Below are positions 1-9,741 of a stretch of 16,033 bases of DNA, piece by piece. Each line of letters begins with the position of its first letter. Within the stretch, counting starts at the first letter, position 1. Made by a program: the position numbers and the translations under genes. The notes under the pieces are model-generated. The model had not been told where the DNA came from and made no database searches. It was given only the letters and a program-made list of their open reading frames with translations. The stretch comes from Chlamydomonas sphaeroides (Eukaryota > Chlorophyta > Chlorophyceae > Chlamydomonadales > Chlamydomonadaceae), in assembly GCA_001662425.1 (NCBI GenBank), contig BDDC01000167.1:78230-94262 (forward strand). The letters run 5' to 3'.

Positions 1-1070
1 GCATGGGTGCATGGCTCGCCCTAAAAAGGGGCCACCCTGACCAGACGCAAACAGTCGTTCATTTTGCGATTGTATCCGGGGTGTCTCAAGGGGTCTTGGG
101 CACACCGACAAGTGCCCGCAGCCCCACGGGCCGGACCTAGCCGCCCGGACTGCCTTAAACGGCAGGAATGCACTCTGCCCAACAGCCGCACGCACGTGCC
201 AGCTACGCTAAATACGTTCCGCAGTGTTGGGACACTTGAACGCACGAAAGCGGCCAGGCACCGCTCTGTCCGACAGCCGCTACCAAGCCATTGTGACGCT
301 TGGTCGCTCGGTGGCGAGGTCGGGCCGGGTCAACCCTTCAGCGCCAGCCACTCCTGAGGGCAAGGGGGCGGGGCAGGCGGGGCAGGCGCCGTGGGCGAGC
401 AGGTCGGCCAGCGCGGCGGCGAGGGCGCGGTCGATTTGATGTGATAAACGTGCCCCCGCCCCCGCCCGTGCCTCCCGCGCCTGCCACCGTACCGCGCAGC
501 CCCAGCTCGTCCAGTCCTCCACTGTTGGCCACGGTCAATTTCGCGTAGCGGAAAGATATTGCGGAGGCCAGAGCGCGGGCCGAGCAACTGGCAGCTGCCA
601 CTGCGCACTAGGCACTTGTGGTCTTGTGCCTGGGCTGGCACACAAGGGCACACGTTGCGCAGGCCGCTCGTGCATGCGGGGAGGCCGATGGCCGCCAGCA
701 TCGGCGCCGCAACCGGTGGCGACCCTCATGCCGTTCTACACAGCCATTCAAGGACGCCCGCTAACCGGTCGAGTTGCCGAGCACCTGGGGTGCCAGAGCG
801 GTTGTTGCAAGGTGGCCTCTGTTCCTCTCCTGGCATCCTTCTGGTTATAATTGGAGACCCTCAAGCCGTCTCATGCACAGCGCCGGAAGAGTCCGTACGC
901 AGGCATAAGGACATATGGAGCAGGAATTGCTTATTATGATGAGCACCTCCAAGTGGAAGTCTGTTGGAAGAGGCTGATGGGAACAGGCGGGCAACTGCGG
1001 CGGGGGCAAGTTAAAGGGCAAACGAGGGCAAGCGCATCGGGTACGTGTCATGTTACCTTGTCTCTTGCAG
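1..1070. other. Upstream stretch without a supportable gene
   Basis: I see no convincing coding region here. No frame on either strand shows WD40 blade patterns, although the Gemin5-like gene that begins at about 1071 would be expected to have WD40 exons upstream. Base composition is uneven: about 330-530 is very GC-rich, while 840-960 is richer in A and T. On the minus strand, about 345-545, short open stretches in different frames look mildly protein-like (Ala/Leu-rich, then Gly-rich), but I cannot join them or name a family. The end of the stretch, about 1053-1070, is a pyrimidine-rich tract ending in TTGCAG, read as the 3' splice site of the next exon. The rest could be a long intron of that gene or intergenic DNA. 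Confidence 0.4.
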
Positions 1071-4000
1071 CTCGTAAGACGACGACACAATTACCAGCAT
1101 CGCACCATACCTGTTTGCAATGTTCGCATGAGCGCTGCGTTGTCTTCCGCGCTTGCCGCACACCGATTGTTGTGCGGCAAGGAGGCTGAGGCTTGGCAAC
1201 TTGTACTTGAAGAAAAATGCTGGACATCACAGCTCGCTGCTGCGGCGCCTGGCCAGGGTGCGCTCAGCGGCAGCGATCGCGCCTATTCTGCGAGTTCCGC
1301 GAGCCCGCACCCCCCGCACCCCTCGCTGGTCTCCAAAGGCCAGCTTTACCTACGACTTCCTTGCATGCGGCTGGCACAATCGGGGTGCTCCAAACCCTTG
1401 GCCCCGCCGCCGACCCCGCTGGACCTTCTCTGCCACAGGCTACAGCACCTGGGCTGCTGCGATGCGGTCGCGAGCGGAGCGGCTGGAGGCCAGCGGCCAC
1501 CTGCACTGGGCAGCGTGCCACCTGCTCGCCACAGGAGACGCCCTTGGCGCCGTGCAGATCTACGTGTAAGCAGCCCGGCCGGCCGTCGCATGCAGCGCCT
1601 TGGCAGCCCTCTTACTTCCTGACCCTCTTCCGCATGCCCGTTGTGTGTCCGCCACTGCGACCCCTCTGCCACGTGGTGCCGCACCAACACTACCTCCACA
1701 TACGTCCTGGCTCCCGCAGGCGCCACGGCCTGCACCGTGACGCGCTCGCGCTCGCGCGCTGCCGCCTGCAGCCGCGCGACCCCGCCTTTGCCAGCCTGCT
1801 CACGCAGCTGCTCCTGCTCCGCCAGCAGCAGCTGCTGCAGCAGCAGCACAAGCAGGGACGGCAGGATCAGCAGCGGCCTCCCTGCGACGCCGCGCAAGGC
1901 CCTTCACAGGGGCAGTCCGCCCAGTCGCAGCCGGCTGCGCAGGAGCAGCCCAGCTCCGAGCGGGACGCTGAGTCAGCTGGCGCCACCCGCCAGGTCAAAG
2001 CCGCCGAAGGTGTCCCTGCAGACCTCGCGGCGCAGCAGGGCCCGGCGGCGGCCGCAGAGTCTGAGCCCTCGGCCGAAGCTCCCACAGGGGCCTCAGCGCC
2101 GCCGCCGCCGTCGCCAGGCGCAGGCAAGCGGGCGCAGCCAGCGCCTGCACAGGCGCCGTCCGTGGCGCCTCGCCCCGTGCCTGCGGAGGCGCTGGCGCTG
2201 TCGCTGATGCTGGCGGGCCGGCCGCTGCAGGCGGCGCAGGCGCTGCGCTCTTCGGGCACCGCCTCGGCGCTGGCGGCGGCGACGCAGCTGTGCGTGCGGG
2301 CAGCGGCATCAGCCGGGCAGCAGCCCGGGGGCTCCACAGGGACGGCGGCGGCGCAGCCGGCTCCGGGGCAGGCGGCGCGTGGTGACGAGGAGGCGGGCGA
2401 CGAGCAGGTGGGTAGGGCGCCGGCGCGATGATTGGGCAAGGTTCTGTGTACAATTTGCAATGGCAAGCAGAAGGCCAAACCGTGGGAAGCGCTGCGCCGG
2501 GAGTCGGCGCGGTGCTGCTGGCCTGTGCCCCGGACGCACGCGCTCGCGGCCCGACGCACCCTGGCCCACCGCCGCCCTGTTCTTGCGCAGGCGCTGCGGG
2601 AGCTCGCCACCTGCTGTGCCTCCGAAGCCCTGCCGGCGCTGCTGCGGGAGGCCTTCCTGCCGACCGCCCTCGGCGCAGCGGAGGGCAGCGGCGGTGCCAG
2701 GGCGCCAGCTGCCGCCGCCGTGCCCCTGGCCGCCGCCGCTGCGGCGGCCGTGGACCGCACCTGCGGGCGTGTCGCTGGCGCCGCAGCGGCCGCGGCCAGC
2801 GGCAGCGCGTCGTCGTCTTCATCGTCGGCGGTATCGGCCGGCGCGCACTGCTGCGCGGCGCTTGTGGCCGCCGCCAGGGGCCTGCTCCTGGACCCGGCGT
2901 GGCGGGCCGCCGGCAGCCCCACGCTGCAGCCCAGCGCTGCGGACTGCAGCAGCCCCCCAGTCGCCCCTGCGGCGCCGCCGCCTGGCGCTGCGCCAGCTTG
3001 CATCGGCTCGCAGGTCCGCGCCAGCAGCGGCCCAGCGGGCGGCCCTTGCGCGAGCGGCGGCTTCGGCGATGGCGGCGATGGCGATGACGACGACGACGAC
3101 GAGCTGGCGCTCTTTGCGGCGGCCTCGGTTTACCTCGGGCGCAGCGGTAACCAAGGCGGGCAGGGCCGCCGGCGCGTGACGGCGGCGCGGCGGCAGCCGC
3201 CGGCCGCGCCAGGGCCGCCAGGCCCTCCAGGGGCCACTGCAGCGATCGGCCAGCCGCCCAGCGGCCCCAGCGGTGGCAGCACGCAGGCCGCATATGCACT
3301 GGCGCCGGCGGACCTCAGCACCGCGGCTGAGGCTGGGCCAGGCGTTGGGGCAGAGGCCGCGGACGCGGCTGCGGCCGAGGCGCTCGCTAAGCGCGCCGCT
3401 GCGTGCTGGGCCGCCGCCTGCGCTGCGTGTGGTGTGGTGCCGGGTGACACCGCCGCGGGGGCGGCCGCGGAGGCCTCGCTGCAGGCTGCTGCTGCGCAGG
3501 CGGCGGAGGCGCTCGTCGCTGCTAGGTCGGGGGACCGTGCGGCTTCCGCCCCAGCGGCGCGGGCCGAGGACGGCAGCAGCGGTGCCACCGCGGTAGACGG
3601 TGCGGGCGTGGTTACCGCGGACACCGAGGGCGGCGCCCAGCCGGGCGCGTTAGAAGGCGGCGCGCCGCCGCTGCCCGAGGAGGGCGCAAGCTCAGCGGAG
3701 GTGGGGTCGCATGGCTCCAGCGGGCAGCAGCAGGAGGCCCCGCAGCGGCCGCGCAAGGGCCAGCGCAGCGGCAGCCGGCCCCCCGGCCTAAGGAGTCAGG
3801 CCGCTGCCTGCGCAGACGATGCGGCGGCGGCAGCGGCGGGTGCGCTGGCGGGCGCGGTGTGCGCCCTGGCGGCCGCGGCCGCGGCTGGCCGTCCCGTGCA
3901 TGACGGCGCGGCGGCGGTGGTGGCGGCCGCGCGCCGTGTCGCCGCGGCGCTACCGCCGCCTCCCGCCTTGCCAGCTGCCGGCCGGCAGCCGCCCCTGCCC

Positions 4001-4456
4001 GGAGGCGACCAGGCGCCGCAAGGCGCGGACGGCCACCAGGAGCAGCTGTCAGGGGGTCGCGGCGGTGGTGACAGGCCGGAGGCTGCGAGCGGCAAGGGCC
4101 GCGGCGGCCGCGGCGCGGCGGCCAAGGCGCCGCCGGTGCCCGAGGTGAACGCTGGCACCGACGAGCCTCAGCTGGAGCTCGACGCATCGGACCCCGCTTC
4201 GCCACACCACATCCTGCACCTGCTGCGCCGGCAGGAGCTCGAGTTGGCGGAGCTGGGTGGGGAGGGCGGCGGCGGTGAGGTGGTGGCGGCGGGCGAGGCG
4301 GTGGCGGTGGCAGGGCGCGAGGGGCGCCGGGTGTACGGCAGAGCGCAGCTGCTGGAGGTGCGGCGCCGGGTGCTGCTGCGGGCGCGCCGGGAGCCCGGTG
4401 AGGCGAGCTTGGGTGCGGAGCTGGCGGCTGCGCTGCGGGAGCTGTCGCAGGGTTGA
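1071..4456 (+). CDS. Gemin5-like protein, C-terminal TPR-like part (5' end not found)
   Basis: Proposed exons are 1071-1257, 1439-1565, 1720-2407 and 2591-4456. The phases fit (2868 nt, 955 codons plus TGA). Donors are GTGCGC, GTAAGC and GTGGGT; acceptors are pyrimidine-rich, ending CAG. Residues about 30-125 match the helical block after the WD40 domain of Gemin5: an H-x-L-L segment ending LAAAAP, then GYSTW, then AACHLLATGDALGAVQIYV, then RDALALARCRLQPRDP, close to the REAIAIAKARLRPEDP region of animal Gemin5 as I recall it. A further helical pair, ALALSLMLAGRPLQAAQAL, follows at about residue 260. In animals Gemin5 binds snRNA through its WD40 domain, delivers it to the SMN complex and binds ribosomes; this part dimerises. 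Between the two blocks lies a Gln/Ala/Pro-rich insert of about 115 residues, starting with a Gln run. The last exon (621 residues) is mostly Ala/Gly/Pro-rich with an Asp run near 3085-3102 and a charged helical C-terminus around 4190-4450. The first exon has more A/T at third positions than the rest. The true start is unknown: ATGs at 1050 and 1128 are in frame, but a longer gene with WD40 exons to the left is likelier. Family confidence is moderate; undetected introns in the last exon are possible. Confidence 0.62.
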
Positions 4457-4935
4457 ACCCGAGGATGACGGCCGTACGCGACGTCGGTGCCAAGAGTAGG
4501 GCACGGACGCGGTGTACTGCCATGCCAGAGCATGCTTCGCTGTGTGTTGCCATGCCAGACGATGCTATCCTTCGCTGTCTGTTATCGTGCCGGAGCAGTA
4601 CTGCCGCGTGGACGACAACTGGGCGTGCGATGCGCGGCCAGCAGCCAGCAGCCACAAGCCGCACCGTGTCCAGCTCCCGACGCACCTCTTTCTCTCTCTT
4701 GCAGTTCTTTGCGCACCAAGCGCCTGCCCCATGTGCCTAGGTGAAGAGGCCAGGGGCCGCGCCACCGACGAGTGCCGGCACGTAGAGGGTAGAGCGCGCC
4801 TGGAGAGGGTGGTAGGGGGCCTGCATTGGTGGGGCCGGCCGGCAGGCCTGGTGAAGGACCGGAGGGCGCTACGCCCTTTTCCCCATTCCGGATGGACTCG
4901 TCGTGTCGTCGACGCGTCAACAACATGCTTGGAAC
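4457..4935. other. 3' region of the Gemin5-like gene and intergenic DNA
   Basis: No gene is supported here. The stretch should hold the 3' UTR of the upstream gene, yet I find no TGTAA signal in it. A strong pyrimidine tract ending in TTGCAG at about 4686-4704 looks like a 3' splice site, so an intron within the 3' UTR or an alternative last exon is possible. The frames after it give only short or non-descript peptides. Confidence 0.4.
4518..4581. repeat. Imperfect tandem duplication, about 30 bp unit
   Basis: Two adjacent copies begin TGCCATGCCAGA and end TTCGCTGTSTG (4518-4546 and 4548-4581). The second copy has small insertions. It lies just after the stop codon of the Gemin5-like gene, so it is probably in the 3' UTR. 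Confidence 0.6.
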
Positions 4936-4943
4936 ATATATAT
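4936..4943 (+). promoter_or_regulatory. TATA-like element of the LRR gene
   Basis: ATATATAT sits in an island of A/T-rich sequence (about 4922-4960) inside very GC-rich DNA, 100 bp before the ATG at 5043. A start of transcription about 30 bp downstream would give a 5' UTR of roughly 70 nt. A second A/T-rich patch, ATTATATTGG, lies at about 4948-4957. Placement relative to the gene is the main support. Confidence 0.45.
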
Positions 4944-5042
4944 GCACATTATATTGGACGCTTCACGTAACTTCACAGCGAGACACTCAAACGAAGGGAA
5001 CAGCGCTCAGCTGTCAGCAGTCTTCGCTTGCCACCGGACGCC

Positions 5043-7315
5043 ATGGACGACGAGCTTTCTTGCAGCTACGATCCTGCAGCCTTGGTGATGCAAGACGCGG
5101 ACCTGATTCGGCACGTCGTCGCTGGCTGCGGTACACGCGACCGTCGAGCGTTCCGCCGCGCCTATCGCGCTGCCAGGGATGCACATGACCGTTGGCTTGA
5201 TGTCGTCCGACTTCGTTCTCCGTCTTCTGCTGCGGCTCCGAGGCGCTGTGAAGACCTGTCCCAGCAGGCCGCCGTGTTCGCGACCAGGGCCGTGACAATC
5301 ATCACCCTGCTTCGGCGCGGCTGCAAGCCCCGGCGGGTTGAGCTAGACCAGGCATCGACTCTACAAGACATCGAGAGACAGGCGATGTAAGCGAGTCTGA
5401 GTTAACTCTGCAAGTCCCGTGTTACCTTTCCCGCCGGAAAGCTCTTCAGCGGTACGTCTCTGGTCTGACGCACCGGCTTCGTTGCCCTGCCCTGCAGCTC
5501 TTCGGTGCTGCAAGCGTGCGCAGTCGCCGGCGGCGCCGCTGCTCTGCCTACCACGGAGCTGAGCATCTCGGCATGCATGCTCCCGCACCCCGGAGAACGC
5601 CCGCGCCATTGTGCGAGCCTTCCCCTTGCTCAACAAGCTCGAGCTGCGCAGCGCCCACGACGACGAGTGCTGGACAGCGCGCGAAGGCCTTGCCATCATC
5701 CTGCGCGGCTGCGCTGCCCTGCAGACGGTTATTGCGGACGACAGCACCTCAGGCGACCGCTTCCCCAACGTCCTCTGTGCTGCGCTGCGCGGATGCCCGA
5801 GCCTGCAGTCCCTGTCCTTGTCCAAGGTTAACGACGTGGCGGCCGACGGCGTCCCGCTGGTGCCGTCAGGTGCGGCAGGCTCTGGCACGGGGTGCTGCTT
5901 ATGAAGATGCGCTATGCGCTCCATCCCCATCCGCCTCTGCAACACACGCTTGCTGCCGCGCCCCGTGCCTCCGCAGAGGTCTCGCTGCTCGCGGCCCTAA
6001 CGCAGCTGCGCTCCCTGCACCTCGGCCGCGGCCCCAAGGTCGCGGAGCTGACGCCGCTGCACGAGCTCAGCTACGAGCTCAAGCGCCTCACGTCGCTTTC
6101 CTTCTACTCGCCGGGACTCGTCACGATGGGCGCCCTGGGCAGCCTCGCCCGCTCCCTGCGCCACCTGGAGGTTCCGGCCTCTGACCTCGACGTCCGGTGC
6201 CTGGGCATCATGCCCTGCCTGACCCACATCGAGGTCGCGACTCTGCAGCTGCCGCGCGCTGCCGGCGGCAACGGCGAGCTGGCGCCGCTGCCGGCGCTGC
6301 CGGAACGCATGTACGCCGTGCCGCCGGGGCTGGCGACGCTGGCGATCCACGGCGACAAGCAGGCGCCCGAGTGCCTGACGGCGCTGCAGCTGCCCAGCAG
6401 CTGCGAGCTGGTGGGCATGTGCAACGCCACGCTGCTGCCCGGCCGCCACACGGACGCCGCCACGGGCAGGCTGCGGCCGGCCGCGCAGGAGGCGCTGGCG
6501 CTGGCGATGCGGCTGCGCCGCCGGCACGACGCTGGCGCGCTGTTCCGGGTCACGTACCGCTGCGAGCCGGCGGGCGATGTTGAGGACCCGCAGTACGCGC
6601 TGCTGCGCCCGGCCACGCCGGCCCTGACCCACATAAGCTGGCTGCAGCCCAGCGCCTCGTGCGTGGGCGTGGCGTGGCTCGTCCTGTCGGGCGTGCACCT
6701 GACGATGCGGGACATGCAGGGCATCGCGACCCACTTGACTGCGCTCAAAGTGGGGAGGGGCTGGGTCCCGCGGGTGGGGGGCAGCAGGAGCTCGAGGCGC
6801 GGAGCAAAGCAGCCGCGCATATGAACGAAGGAGCAGGAGGGTTACACGGCCATGCCATAGCAGAGCTCATACTGCCGCGCTCGCCTGCCCTGCCTACTGT
6901 TGCGCAGGAGCTGCGCCTGGCCCACCCTGTGTCGTACCCGGTGCTGGCGCTGCCGCTATTCGCCAAGCTGCCACGGCTGGAGCGCCTCACGCTCGACACC
7001 GACTGCTGGCGGCACGTGTTTGACGTCGACGAGGACGACGACGACGACAGCTGCGGCCTCTACAACGAGCGCGCCGCCGTGGACGGCGACTGGCGCGCGG
7101 CCTACGGCGCGGCCGTGGCCTCGCTGGCGTCGCTCTTCACGGCCGGCGGCTACCGGGGCATGGTCGTGCTGCAGCAGCCGCGCGACTGGGCACGGGACAG
7201 CAGGCTGCAGGGCGCTGTGTGCGCTCGGGTGGAGGCGCTGCTGGAAAAGATGGGGCTGCGCTGCGACAACCACCTGGCCGTGGTCGGCGACCACGACGTG
7301 GAGTGGCTGCAGTAG
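5043..7315 (+). CDS. Leucine-rich-repeat (RNI-like) protein with an apparent +1 frameshift
   Basis: Proposed exons are 5043-5386, 5498-5869, 5977-6749 and 6908-7315 (TAG). Donors are GTAAGC, GTGCGG and GTGGGG; acceptors are pyrimidine-rich CAGs. The ATG at 5043 sits in a good context (GCCATGG). The lengths sum to 1897 nt, one too many; removing one base gives 631 codons plus stop. The extra base maps to exon 2: the frame reads ...LSISACMLPHP to about 5589, then the +1 frame gives ENARAIVRAFPLLNKLELRS, as if CCCC at 5588-5591 should be CCC. Residues about 1-60 form a charged helical start (DLIRHVVAGCGTRDRRAFRRAYRAARD), a pattern I associate with F-box-like starts of algal LRR proteins. LRR-type segments follow, such as LQSLSLSKV, LRSLHLGRG, LTSLSFYS, LRHLEVPAS and LERLTLDTD. 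Near the C-terminus is an acidic run (DVDEDDDDDS). No catalytic domain is seen. Such proteins act as binding scaffolds, sometimes ubiquitin-ligase adaptors, but the partner here is unknown. It could be an intact gene with a sequencing error or a recent pseudogene. Confidence 0.72.
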
Positions 7316-7828
7316 CAGGGGAGACGGGGCCGGCGGGGTGCAGCGTGGGCGGGTGTTGTCGGTAGCTGGGGATCGCGATGCGCTTGCCGGGGGGCGCGCA
7401 GCGCACGGCGTGGTGGGGTGGCCTGGGTCGAGGTGTCGTGGGTGGGGTACGGCGACGTGGCTGTGTGGGCAGGGGCGCACCGTACCGTTAGTGGCCGCGC
7501 AGTTTTAGGCCACCGGTAGTAGCGCTGCTTCAAGCTTGTGGTGGCTCTGTGCAGAGCAAGTTAAGGTGGGCAGCAGTTCAGGCAGTTGTGCGGGCTGTGG
7601 GGCTCCGCTTAGCGAACCGTTGTGCGTCAGCAACGGCACATCGTGTTGGCGCGCACAGCTCTGTTGTCGGGCCTCGGTCATTGCTGTTGGTCGTGTACGA
7701 GGCGAGTCCTGGCCAGCGTGGAGGCCAGCGCTTGCCGCTTGGTAGGGCGAGTTCGGTTGGTACGGCGGAACATCATACCAGAACGGCGCGAAGACGCTGC
7801 GCAAGGGTGCCAGACCAGGGGGGACCCT

Positions 7829-7885
7829 CCTGTGCCAGACCTTACCCCTGGGTGCCCCCCTGTGCCAGACCTTACCCCTGGGTGC
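7829..7885. repeat. 30-bp direct repeat, two copies
   Basis: A 27-bp identical block beginning CCTGTGCCAGACCTTACCCC occurs at 7829-7855 and again at 7859-7885, a period of 30 bp. It lies between the LRR stop codon and the candidate poly(A) signal, so it would be in the 3' UTR. Confidence 0.8.
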
Positions 7886-7992
7886 GCCAGCTGTCAGGGG
7901 CTGCGCCGTGCGAGGGCACCTTGCTTGTGCGGTCCTACGTCATTCATCTGGATGCGGCCCTCCGGTCGGCACCGCCAATCGGGCCGCTTCAG

Positions 7993-7997
7993 TGTAA
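7993..7997 (+). terminator. Candidate TGTAA poly(A) signal of the LRR gene
   Basis: TGTAA is the usual poly(A) signal of chlorophycean algae. This is the first plus-strand copy after the stop at 7315 and would give a 3' UTR of about 690-700 nt, long but not unusual for such algae. A 5-base match alone is weak evidence. Confidence 0.35.
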
Positions 7998-8009
7998 GGC
8001 GTTGAAACG

Positions 8010-8617
8010 AAGACGCCCTGTCATCCTATCGACTCTCGCCGTACGTTGCGTGGGACTCGTCTGGGACGCGACCCTGGTCCGGACACGGCCGGGGTACACT
8101 TGCTTCAGATCAGTGGCAGGCGCCCCGCCCACCGGCCTCGCGCCAGCACAGCCTGCTGCAGCCGTAGCGACAGCCGCCGCCCAGCCTAACGGGCTCGGCC
8201 AGGAGGCAGGCCCGCCCGTGCCGCCAGCAGACCCCAACGCCGCTACGCTTCCACTTGGCGCCGCCAGCTGAGGCTGAGCTATGCCGCCTACCGCGGGCGC
8301 GGCCGCCGCCGTGCCCGGTCCTGGGTCAAGGGCGGGCGCAGCGGCGGCGCTGCTGCCAGCAGAGGACCCGCCCCGTCCACCGACATCAGAGCTCCGACGG
8401 CCACGCGTGCTGCGGCCGGGGCCGCTGCCCTAACCCTTACTGCCACCGCTGTCCAGCCGCGGCTCGTCGCCGCCGCCGCCCCCGTCGCCGCCGCGACGAG
8501 GTGAGTGCTGCTGGGAAGGCGACGGACTCTGACGGGACGCAGGGGGTTGCCAGGGGGGGCCATCTATGACATCGCCCATGTATGCCGCCAAGGGCGGAGG
8601 CTGCTCCTGGGCTACTG
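8010..8617. other. Intergenic region between convergent genes with unassigned Ala/Pro-rich open stretches
   Basis: Plus-strand frames are open and Ala/Pro-rich: one ends at the TGA at 8269-8271, and another (about 8265-8500) ends at a good donor-like sequence ACGAG|GTGAGTG. The two are in different frames, and I find neither a start nor a next exon. The minus strand is also open over 8288-8563, as expected for such GC-rich DNA. I cannot decide whether a small gene or only composition is at work. Confidence 0.3.
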
Positions 8618-8622
8618 TTACA
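8618..8622 (-). terminator. Candidate TGTAA poly(A) signal of the 5'-nucleotidase gene
   Basis: The plus strand reads TTACA, giving TGTAA on the minus strand. It is the only copy I find between 8500 and the stop codon at 9742. If used, the 3' UTR is about 1.1 kb. A 5-base match is weak evidence. Confidence 0.3.
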
Positions 8623-9243
8623 TAAGCTGGCGTACACGGTTGGCGGTTGAAGCCAGCTTGACACATGCTGCCTCAACCTCCCTCGCGCCGCGTAACGCGC
8701 CAAACACCCTCGTGCGGCGAGCTACCGCCCTGACCCCCATCCTGTGACGCCCCGCCGGTCCACAAAATAGCCGCGATGGCGGCCCATGTCAAACGAGGTC
8801 TACCCCCGTGGCGTCCCCCACTTGACCCAACGTATGACGTGCCTTAAGCACGCACACAGCAACATGGCATCAGACACCGCTCGCGATCGCTCTGCCGGCA
8901 CAGCATATGACAAAGCAACAGCACGCAACAAAACAGTACCGGGTACTAACGATCGCAGCGCGATGGCGGCACGCAAGGGCGGCCAGGCCGGCTGAATGCC
9001 ACTAGCGCCGTCGAGGCCCTAGCCCACGAAACCCACAGCCCGCCCACCGGCGGCGGCCTGCCCAACCCCGCCAACCTCGCGTTTGGATTCTCAGCCACCC
9101 CGCCAACGCTCGTTCGTTCGCAACTGCCGCCGCCAGCAACGCCCCGCCGCTGCTGCTATAGCTGCGTTGCTCACCTAACACCCCAAACATGCTCGCCTAC
9201 CCAACCTACCACGGCCCAGCAGGGCACCGACATGAATACAACC

Positions 9244-9274
9244 GCCCCGCCCCGCCCCGCCCCGCCCCGCCCCG
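9244..9274 (-). repeat. (CCCCG)6 repeat; GGGGC tracts on the minus-strand transcript
   Basis: Six C4 runs separated by single G (9245-9248 to 9270-9273). On the minus strand this is six G4 runs with one-base loops, which fits the G-quadruplex pattern. It lies about 470 nt after the nucleotidase stop codon in the inferred 3' UTR. Confidence 0.85.
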
Positions 9275-9665
9275 CGCCGCTTCACCACAACCCCAGCTAC
9301 CGTCCTCACCGACAGCCCCGGGCCCTCAAAGCAGCCCCGCGCTCGCACGCCCCCTCCCCCTCCAAAGCCCCTGCCAAGCCCGCTCCTTCTCCCACCTACA
9401 AGCCAAGGCTCCTCAACCCACGCAGCCCTCCGCACGCTGCGACGGTGACAGCGGGGCGCCGGCGACAACGCTGCCCCTCAACCCACCCCACGCAAGGCGG
9501 CCAGCCCACACCTCCTCGCCCCGCGCCGGCCCGCCCTCCGACCCGGTCCTGGCCAGGCTCGGGGTGTGGCAGCCAGCAGCTTCCCCCATGCGAGGAGGCA
9601 GCATCCCGGCATGCCAGGCTGGCCTAGCGCGTCGACCGCCGGACCCCGCCGGACTCAACGGAACC

Positions 9666-9713
9666 AGGTTCCAACGGAGCCAGGTTCCAACGGAGCCAGG
9701 TTCCAACGGAGCC
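9666..9713. repeat. 16-bp tandem triplicate
   Basis: The unit AGGTTCCAACGGAGCC occurs three times without a mismatch and is followed by a partial fourth unit. A decayed partial unit precedes it. It starts 28 bp past the nucleotidase stop codon in the transcript direction, so it is in the 3' UTR. Confidence 0.9.
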
Positions 9714-9741
9714 AGGTCCCCATGGAGCCCAGGTGGCCGCC

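Larger units (their letters stand above)
8623..9741 (-). other. Probable 3' UTR of the 5'-nucleotidase gene
   Basis: No reading frame here looks like a gene. The open frames over 9189-9866 on the plus strand are Pro/Ala/Arg-rich products of C-rich DNA. The stretch includes a (CCCCG)n run and a 16-bp triplicate, listed separately. The part at about 8800-8960 is relatively poor in G+C. Confidence 0.4.

Noticed and set aside
338..601. Minus-strand frame with a Gly-rich end
   Set aside because: Mildly protein-like but no recognisable domain, no neighbours in frame and no clear splice partners.
1867..3299. Long minus-strand open frames (378 and 434 codons) across the Gemin5-like gene
   Set aside because: They are Ala/Arg/Pro-rich shadows of a very GC-rich plus-strand exon, with no family pattern and no splice logic.
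3612..4685. Minus-strand open frame of 357 codons
   Set aside because: Pro/Arg-rich antisense shadow of the last Gemin5-like exon.
7549..8271. Plus-strand open frame of 240 codons after the LRR gene
   Set aside because: No ATG context, mixed codon use and a duplicated peptide caused by the 30-bp repeat; better explained as 3' UTR plus unassigned DNA.
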